Positions 56,280-64,000 of a stretch of DNA of 64,000 nt are shown piece after piece; the first letter of the stretch is position 1, and every line of letters begins with the position of its first letter. The notes below the pieces were generated by a model, which was not told the DNA's origin, did no database searches, and saw only the letters and a list, made by a program, of their open reading frames with translations. The stretch lies in contig NZ_ATDN01000017.1 of the NCBI RefSeq assembly GCF_004014805.1, positions 49,670-113,669 on the forward strand, read 5' to 3'. The position numbers were made by a program, and so were the translations under genes. This DNA comes from Mycolicibacterium elephantis DSM 44368. Lineage in GTDB: Bacteria > Actinomycetota > Actinomycetes > Mycobacteriales > Mycobacteriaceae.

Positions 56280-57254
56280 GTGGTTGTGGAAAACCGGTAT
56301 CGACCCCGCAGAACGGTGCTCTCCGTTCCCGGCAGCAGCGCCAAGATGATCGAGAAGGCGAAGTCGCTTCCCGCCGACGAGGTGTTCCTCGACCTGGAGG
56401 ACGCCGTCGCACCCGATGCCAAGGCCGAGGCCCGCACCGCCGTCGCCGCCGCGTTGGCCGAGCCCGGCTGGTCGGGCCAACTGCGCGGGGTGCGGGTCAA
56501 CGACTGGACCACGCCGTGGACCCACGCGGACGTCATCGAGGTGGTGTCGGCCGTCGGGTCGGCACCCGACGCGTCGCTCGACATCGTCGTGCTGCCCAAG
56601 GTGACCGACGTCTCGCACATCCAGGCCATGGACCTGTTGCTGACCCAGCTCGAGACGACACACGGTCTGCCGGTGGGCGGCATCGGGATCGAGGCCCAGA
56701 TCGAGAACGCGCAGGGCCTGACGAACATTGATGCGATCGCCGCCGCGCCGCGGGTGCAGGCGCTGGTGCTGGGGCCGGCCGACATGGCGGCCAGCCTGAA
56801 CATGCGCACGCTCGAGGTCGGCGAACAGCCCGAGGGCTACGACGTCGGCGACGCGCATCACCACGTGTTGATGCGGATCCTGATCGCCGCGCGTACCCAC
56901 GGCATCCTCGCCATCGACGGACCGTTCCTGAAGATCCGCGACGTCGACGGGTTCCGCCGGGTGGCGGGTCGCTCGGCCGCGCTGGGTTACGACGGCAAGT
57001 GGGTGCTGCACCCCGACCAGATCGCCGCGGGCAACGAGATTTTCAGCCCCCGGCAAAAGGATTACGACCACGCCGAGCTGATCCTCGAGGCCTACGAGTG
57101 GCACACCTCGCGCGCCGGCGGCGCCAGGGGCGCGGCGATGCTCGGCGACGAGATGATCGACGAGGCCAGCAGGAAGATGGCGCTGGTGATCGCGGGCAAG
57201 GGCCGCGCGGCGGGCATGGTCCGCAAGGAACCGCCGTTTCAGCCGCCGTCCTGA
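56280..57254 (+). CDS. CitE-like HpcH/HpaI aldolase/CoA-ester lyase
   Basis: This 324-residue TIM-barrel enzyme belongs to the citrate lyase beta/malyl-CoA lyase family. Signatures: RTVLSVPGSSAKMIEKA, FLDLEDAVAP (metal Asp), RVNDW, GIEAQIENAQG, LGPADMAASLNM and GKWVLHPDQIAA. It cleaves a 3-hydroxyacyl-CoA or malyl-type ester; the substrate is unknown. Start at GTG 56280 or 56286. It is divergent from the MgtE-N/CBS gene (19 bases apart). Confidence 0.88.
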   Translation: MVVENRYRPRRTVLSVPGSSAKMIEKAKSLPADEVFLDLEDAVAPDAKAEARTAVAAALAEPGWSGQLRGVRVNDWTTPWTHADVIEVVSAVGSAPDASLDIVVLPKVTDVSHIQAMDLLLTQLETTHGLPVGGIGIEAQIENAQGLTNIDAIAAAPRVQALVLGPADMAASLNMRTLEVGEQPEGYDVGDAHHHVLMRILIAARTHGILAIDGPFLKIRDVDGFRRVAGRSAALGYDGKWVLHPDQIAAGNEIFSPRQKDYDHAELILEAYEWHTSRAGGARGAAMLGDEMIDEASRKMALVIAGKGRAAGMVRKEPPFQPPS

Positions 57255-57264
57255 CCCGGGACGG

Positions 57265-57903
57265 TCAAGTGCTCAGGAACGCGATGCCCGTGACGACGCT
57301 GATGAGGAAGGTCACGGCGCCGATCGCGATGCCGGCGATGGCCAACCCGCGCCCGCCCTCACCGGAGGTCTTGATCTGGTTGAGCGCGATGATGCCGAGC
57401 ACGATGCCGATGATCGACCCGATGCCGCACAAGAACGGCACCACTCCGATGACCGAGGCCACCAGCGAACCGATCGCCATCGAGTTGACCTTCTGGCCCG
57501 GGGCGCCGTACGCACCGCCGTATCCGGGCGCCGGATAGCCCGCAGGCCCGTATCCGGGTGGCGGTGGGCCGTATCCGGGCGGTGGGGGCCCGTACCCCTG
57601 CGGAGGGGCGCCGTACGGCGGCGGCGGTGGCGGCGGGGGATAACCCGGCGCGCCCAACCCTGATGGAGCGGGGTACGGCGGCGGCGGAGGATAGCCGCCC
57701 GGTGGCGGATAGCCGGCGGGGTAGCCCGGTGCCTGATAGGGCTCGCCCGGCGCGCCGAAAGCCGGCGGCGGCGTGTAACCGGGTTGATCGGTGGCCTGCT
57801 CTTGCGCTTCCGACGGCGATTCGGTCGACTGGTCCTGTGCCTGCTCGACCGGTGTCGGCTCGGATGGTGTCGTTTCTCCTGAGTCCTCGCCGGGATTTGT
57901 CAT
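57265..57903 (-). CDS. Pro-rich DUF4190 membrane protein
   Basis: This 212-residue protein (Rv1233c-like) has an acidic Glu/Ser/Gln-rich N-terminus, a Pro/Gly/Tyr-rich middle (about 45-135, with PPPGYGPP repeats) and two membrane helices at the C-terminus (DUF4190: SMAIGSLVASVIGVVP and GLAIAGIAIGAVTFLIS). ATG at 57903 is chosen over 57933. It is divergent from the next gene. Confidence 0.8.
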   Translation of the reverse strand: MTNPGEDSGETTPSEPTPVEQAQDQSTESPSEAQEQATDQPGYTPPPAFGAPGEPYQAPGYPAGYPPPGGYPPPPPYPAPSGLGAPGYPPPPPPPPYGAPPQGYGPPPPGYGPPPPGYGPAGYPAPGYGGAYGAPGQKVNSMAIGSLVASVIGVVPFLCGIGSIIGIVLGIIALNQIKTSGEGGRGLAIAGIAIGAVTFLISVVTGIAFLST

Positions 57904-58009
57904 GCTGTTCAACCTAGCGCAAGTGCTGGGCACGATCGCGGCCGCTCATGCGTTGATCTTGGTGGGAGAATCACCTGATCAGGCGGTTGATTAAGGAGAT
58001 TGAGTACCG

Positions 58010-58537
58010 ATGACCAGCCCGTTTCAACCTGGACCGAACCCTGGCGCGGCGCCGGGAACGCCGAGTGTGAGACGCGGTGCTCCTCCGTCCCTGCCGACGC
58101 CGCCGAAGGGATGGCCGATCGGGTCGTATCCCACCTACGCCGAAGCCCAGCGGGCCGTCGACTATCTGTCGGATCAAGAGTTTCCGGTACAGCAGGTGAC
58201 GATCGTCGGTGTCGACCTCATGCAGGTCGAACGGGTCACCGGCCGGCTGACATGGCCGAAGGTGCTCGGCGGCGGAGTCCTGACCGGTGCGTGGCTGGGT
58301 TTGTTCATCGGGTTGATTCTGGGCTTCTTCAGCCCGAACCCGTGGAGCGCACTGGCCACCGGCCTGATCGCGGGTGTGTTCTTCGGGCTGATCACGTCGG
58401 CGATCCCGTATGCGATGGCACGCGGCACAAGAGATTTCAGCTCCACGATGCAGCTGGTGGCGGGACGCTACGACGTGTTGTGTGACCCGCAGAACGCCGA
58501 ACGCGGGCGGGATCTGCTGGCGCGCTTGACCATCTAG
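58010..58537 (+). CDS. Membrane protein of the general stress protein 17M-like family (Rv1234-like)
   Basis: This 175-residue protein has a GSP17M-like N-terminal domain (PIGSYPTYAEAQRAVDYLSD and VTIVGVDL) and two central membrane helices (GAWLGLFIGLILGFF, LIAGVFFGLITSAIPYA), then a soluble end (GRYDVLCDPQNAERGRDLL). AAGGAG lies 11 bases before ATG. A perfect palindrome CCTGATCAGG (57974-57983) is in the divergent upstream region. Confidence 0.8.
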   Translation: MTSPFQPGPNPGAAPGTPSVRRGAPPSLPTPPKGWPIGSYPTYAEAQRAVDYLSDQEFPVQQVTIVGVDLMQVERVTGRLTWPKVLGGGVLTGAWLGLFIGLILGFFSPNPWSALATGLIAGVFFGLITSAIPYAMARGTRDFSSTMQLVAGRYDVLCDPQNAERGRDLLARLTI

Positions 58538-58550
58538 TTCCCCCCTACTC

Positions 58551-58610
58551 GCGAGCGTGCGCGTTTGCGGACGACACGCCGTCTGATTCCGCGAGTTTGC
58601 GCACGTTCGC
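58551..58610 (+). repeat. 60-base inverted-repeat element, family A copy 3
   Basis: It begins GCGAGCGTGC and ends GCACGTTCGC. It has the same length and orientation as copy 1, with one mismatch in the terminal arm pairing. It lies 13 bases after the stress-protein stop and upstream of lpqY. Confidence 0.8.
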
Positions 58611-61112
<2,502 letters not shown>

Positions 61113-61113
61113 G

Positions 61114-61950
61114 ATGGCTGAGCGGGTGGATGCCCGGCGTGTGACGGGCTGGACTGTCGTCAATCTCCTGGTGATCGTCTACGCGCTGCTTCCGGTGCTG
61201 TGGATCCTGAGCCTGTCGTTGAAACCCACGTCAACCGTCAAGGACGGCAAGCTGATTCCCGACGGGATCACCTTCGACAACTACAAGGGCATCTTCCAGG
61301 GCAACGTGTTCACCTCGGCGCTGGTCAACTCGATCGGCATCGGCCTGATCACCACGTTGATCGCGGTCACCATCGGCGGCATGGCGGCCTACGCGGTGGC
61401 CCGGCTGGACTTCCCCGGCAAGCGTCTTCTCATCGGCGTGGCGCTGTTGATCGCGATGTTTCCCCAGATCTCGCTGGTGACACCACTTTTCAACATCTGG
61501 CGGAACACCGGGCTGTTCGACACCTGGCCGGGCCTGATCATCCCGTACATCACGTTCGCGCTGCCGCTGGCGATCTACACGCTGTCGGCGTTCTTCCGGG
61601 AGATCCCATGGGATCTGGAGAAGGCAGCCAAGATGGACGGGGCCACGCCGTGGCAGGCGTTCCGCAAGGTCATCGCGCCGTTGGCCGCACCCGGCATTGT
61701 CACCGCGGCGATCCTGGTGTTCATCTTCGCGTGGAACGACCTGCTGCTCGCGTTGTCGCTCACCGCGACAGAGCGCGCGATCACCGCGCCGGTCGCGATC
61801 GCCAACTTCACCGGCAGTTCGCAATTCGAGGAGCCGACGGGGTCGATCGCGGCGGGGGCGATGGTCATCACCATCCCGATCATTATCTTTGTTCTCATCT
61901 TCCAACGACGGATCGTCGCCGGCCTGACGTCCGGTGCGGTGAAGGGGTAG
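61114..61950 (+). CDS. sugB: Trehalose ABC transporter permease SugB
   Basis: This 278-residue MalG-type permease has six membrane helices and the EAA loop [22 protein letters not shown] at 61114 follows the sugA stop; an upstream ATG at 61075 is inside sugA. It forms a heterodimer with SugA. Confidence 0.94.
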   Translation: MAERVDARRVTGWTVVNLLVIVYALLPVLWILSLSLKPTSTVKDGKLIPDGITFDNYKGIFQGNVFTSALVNSIGIGLITTLIAVTIGGMAAYAVARLDFPGKRLLIGVALLIAMFPQISLVTPLFNIWRNTGLFDTWPGLIIPYITFALPLAIYTLSAFFREIPWDLEKAAKMDGATPWQAFRKVIAPLAAPGIVTAAILVFIFAWNDLLLALSLTATERAITAPVAIANFTGSSQFEEPTGSIAAGAMVITIPIIIFVLIFQRRIVAGLTSGAVKG

Positions 61951-61954
61951 ATCG

Positions 61955-63190
61955 ATGGCCGAAATCGTGTTGGACCGGGTGACCAAGAGTTACCCCAACG
62001 GCGCAACGGCCGTTAAAGACCTGTCGCTGACCATCGCCGACGGTGAGTTCATCATCCTGGTGGGGCCCTCCGGTTGCGGAAAGTCCACGACGCTGAACAT
62101 GATCGCCGGTCTGGAGGACATCACCTCCGGGGAGTTGCGCATCGACGGTGAGCGGGTCAACGAGAAGGCGCCCAAGGACCGCGACATCGCAATGGTGTTC
62201 CAGTCCTATGCGCTCTACCCGCACATGACCGTGCGGCAGAACATCGCCTTCCCGCTGACCCTGGCGAAGATGAAGAAGGACGAGATCGCGCGCAAGGTCG
62301 ACGAAGCCGCGAAGATCCTCGACCTGACCGAACTGCTGGACCGCAAACCCGCGCAGCTGTCCGGCGGGCAGCGGCAGCGGGTGGCCATGGGTCGGGCAAT
62401 CGTGCGCAACCCCAAGGCTTTTCTGATGGACGAGCCGCTGTCGAACCTGGACGCCAAACTGCGCGTGCAGATGCGGTCGGAGATCGCGCGTCTTCAGGAC
62501 CGGTTGGGCACCACGACTGTCTATGTCACCCACGACCAGACCGAGGCCATGACGTTGGGCGACCGGGTGGTGGTGATGCTGGCCGGCGTGGCCCAGCAGG
62601 TCGGCACCCCCGATGAGCTCTACAAGTATCCCGTCAACCTGTTCGTCGCGGGCTTCATCGGTTCCCCGGCGATGAACTTCATGCCGGCCACCATCACCGA
62701 CGTCGGCGTGCGGCTGCCGTTCGGCGAAGTGACGCTGACCCCGGAGGTTCACGATCTGCTGGCCCGGCGACACGCCCCCACCAACGTCATCGTCGGCATC
62801 CGGCCCGAACATCTCGAGGACGCCGCGGTGCTCGACGTGTACGCGCGGATCAGCGCGCTGACGTTCGACGTGAAGGTCGACTTGGTCGAGTCGCTGGGCG
62901 CCGACAAGTACCTGCACTTCAAGACCGAGGGCGCCGGAGCGCAGTCCGCGCTGCTCGCGGAGTTGGCCGCCGAGTCCGGCACGGGTGAAAACGAGTTCGT
63001 CGCACGGGTTTCCACCGAGTCCGCCGCCAGACAGGGCGACACGATCCAGTTGGCGGTCGACACGTCGAAGTTGGTGATCTTCGATCCGGAGTCGGGCAGG
63101 AATCTCACCCTGCCCGACGAGGACGCCGGCGCTGCGCCTGCGGCACCGTCGCCGCCCCCCGCACCCGCCGCAGAGCCGCCGGCCGAGTGA
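61955..63190 (+). CDS. sugC: Trehalose ABC transporter ATPase SugC
   Basis: This 411-residue MalK-type ATPase has Walker A GPSGCGKST, signature LSGGQRQRVAMGRA, Walker B FLMDEPLSNLD and a C-terminal TOBE/MalK-like regulatory domain (about 240-375), ending in a Pro/Ala-rich tail. It drives the trehalose recycling importer. The stop overlaps the next gene by 4 bases (GTGA). Confidence 0.95.
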   Translation: MAEIVLDRVTKSYPNGATAVKDLSLTIADGEFIILVGPSGCGKSTTLNMIAGLEDITSGELRIDGERVNEKAPKDRDIAMVFQSYALYPHMTVRQNIAFPLTLAKMKKDEIARKVDEAAKILDLTELLDRKPAQLSGGQRQRVAMGRAIVRNPKAFLMDEPLSNLDAKLRVQMRSEIARLQDRLGTTTVYVTHDQTEAMTLGDRVVVMLAGVAQQVGTPDELYKYPVNLFVAGFIGSPAMNFMPATITDVGVRLPFGEVTLTPEVHDLLARRHAPTNVIVGIRPEHLEDAAVLDVYARISALTFDVKVDLVESLGADKYLHFKTEGAGAQSALLAELAAESGTGENEFVARVSTESAARQGDTIQLAVDTSKLVIFDPESGRNLTLPDEDAGAAPAAPSPPPAPAAEPPAE

Positions 63191-63792
63191 TCGACGTCCT
63201 GGAGCGGGTGCGCGGACACGTCCGCGAGCATTTCGCCAGGGCCGGCATCACCGCGGCACCCGACGCGGCCGGCGTCACGTTTCTGGGCACCGAGAAGATC
63301 GACGTGCTGCGCTTCGGACCGGACAGCCGCCCGGGGTTCGAGGACGTCGTGCACTATGTCTCTCTTGGCTGTTCGCGCCATCCGATGTTCGACCCCACCG
63401 AGATGGTCACCGACGCGCTGCACGGTCCGCGAGCCGAGATCTGCGTCGCGCTGCGCGGAGCCACACCGCGCGGGCTGGTGCGCTCCATCGCGATCGTCGC
63501 GGCCGCCCCGGCCGTCGAAGGGCTGGTGCTCGAGCCCGGCGCGCTCATCGATCTCGAGTCACCGCTGTGGGAGGGCGCCCCGTTCACCGCGTTCCTGCTG
63601 CACACCAGCGACATCGACGACGTCGCGTTGACGCCGCCGCTGCCGCCGGTGACGGTGTTGTCGGCGACGCCGATCACCGCGACCGAGGCGGCCTGGGTGC
63701 GGCTCAAGGGCGCCGACGCCATGCGCGAGGCGTGGCAGCAGGACGGCGTCGACGTGCTCGACCCACGGCGGCGAGCCGCCAGACCGACCTGA
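63187..63792 (+). CDS. Suppressor-of-fused domain protein
   Basis: This 201-residue protein matches the bacterial suppressor-of-fused (SUFU) fold: GFEDVVHYVSLGCSRHPMFDP near the start and LVLEPGALIDLESPLW and FTAFLLHTSDIDDVALTP later. Bacterial members are often found as immunity-like or accessory proteins, with function unknown. Its GTG overlaps the sugC stop, so it is cotranslated with the trehalose importer. No toxin-like partner is visible. Confidence 0.75.
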   Translation: MIDVLERVRGHVREHFARAGITAAPDAAGVTFLGTEKIDVLRFGPDSRPGFEDVVHYVSLGCSRHPMFDPTEMVTDALHGPRAEICVALRGATPRGLVRSIAIVAAAPAVEGLVLEPGALIDLESPLWEGAPFTAFLLHTSDIDDVALTPPLPPVTVLSATPITATEAAWVRLKGADAMREAWQQDGVDVLDPRRRAARPT

Positions 63793-63798
63793 GCGGTC

Positions 63799-63857
63799 CC
63801 GAAACTGCATTCCAGCGGGAAAAGTGCGAGAAGGACCCTGCTGAAATACTGTTTCGG
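63799..63857. repeat. 59-base imperfect inverted repeat (family D)
   Basis: CCGAAAC at the left end and GTTTCGG at the right end are perfect inverted arms; pairing continues (CATTCCAGC with GCTGAAATA) over about 17 positions. The element starts 7 bases after the SUFU-gene stop. The remaining 143 bases to the window end show no gene that I can support. Confidence 0.6.
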
Positions 63858-64000
63858 CGCCGTCACCGCGCCGCGCTCCTGGCGTCGTCGGCACCGATAA
63901 AAGCAGGCTGACGGCGGTGCGCTAGGTTCGTGCGGAAACCATCTGGATCCTAGCCTCGATTTTTCATCGGACTTGATGTCGGCTCAGTTTGATGGTGAAT

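Noticed and set aside
63952..63964. CTAGCCTCGATTT shared with 3278-3290, considered as insertion-sequence ends
   Set aside because: A 13-base match between two sites is expected by chance in this length, and no transposase or target duplication is visible.

Overview
The window is mycobacterial chromosome, most likely from a rapidly growing Mycolicibacterium-type species. Evidence: high G+C, many GTG starts and 4-base ATGA/GTGA gene overlaps, a full mce operon, EspC-type secretion substrates, a PGRS-like protein, and long synteny with the M. tuberculosis Rv1193 and Rv1201c-Rv1238 order (fadD36; dapD, dapE, LOG, fadD6, folP2, gpgS, tagA, glgM, glgC, ABC exporter/TetR, sigE-rseA-htrA-tatB, mrp, lpqY-sugABC). 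Gene names from synteny are recalled knowledge; no database search was run.

Region 1 (1-11.6 kb) looks accessory. It holds a TPP-dependent 2-oxoacid/acetoin dehydrogenase E1 alpha/beta pair with a free-standing lipoyl domain and its own lipoyl synthase, a secreted PGRS-like protein ending in two carboxymuconolactone-decarboxylase (CMD) domains, a fadA-fadB beta-oxidation pair and a secreted CAP protein. Two Mce-associated membrane proteins are transcribed away from region 2 (11.8-21.6 kb), a complete yrbEA-yrbEB-mceA-F lipid importer operon followed by a small unknown gene.

Region 3 (21.6-38.5 kb): Nudix hydrolase, fadD36, VOC protein, VanY-like lipoprotein, divergent dapD/dapE (lysine and diaminopimelate synthesis), an ABC-F ATPase, and a compact set of three type VII-secretion-like substrates (PPE/EspB-like, PE-like, EspC-like) beside an AAA/TPR protein. 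These are followed by LOG, fadD6, folP2, gpgS, a DivIVA-like membrane protein, tagA and a DUF3117 gene. Region 4 (38.5-47.6 kb): divergent glgM/glgC (alpha-glucan synthesis), a SigJ-like sigma factor with a divergent small membrane protein, and a TetR-controlled drug-type ABC exporter.

Region 5 (47.6-58.5 kb) is the envelope-stress block sigE-rseA-htrA-tatB, then cell-wall and membrane genes (M15-like peptidase, mrp, lytic transglycosylase, DUF1003, CBS/MgtE-N, CitE-like lyase, DUF4190). Region 6 (58.5-64 kb) is the trehalose-recycling importer lpqY-sugA-sugB-sugC with a suppressor-of-fused-domain gene coupled to its end.

The most distinctive signals outside genes are 55-60-base inverted-repeat elements between genes. 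Three copies of family A and two of family B are each exactly 60 bases and share GCGAGC...GCTCG termini; two other palindromes of similar size occur once each. One family A copy appears to supply the start codon and N-terminus of the VanY-like lipoprotein. I found no tRNA, rRNA, complete insertion sequence or CRISPR array, and no gene-free stretch longer than 300 bases.
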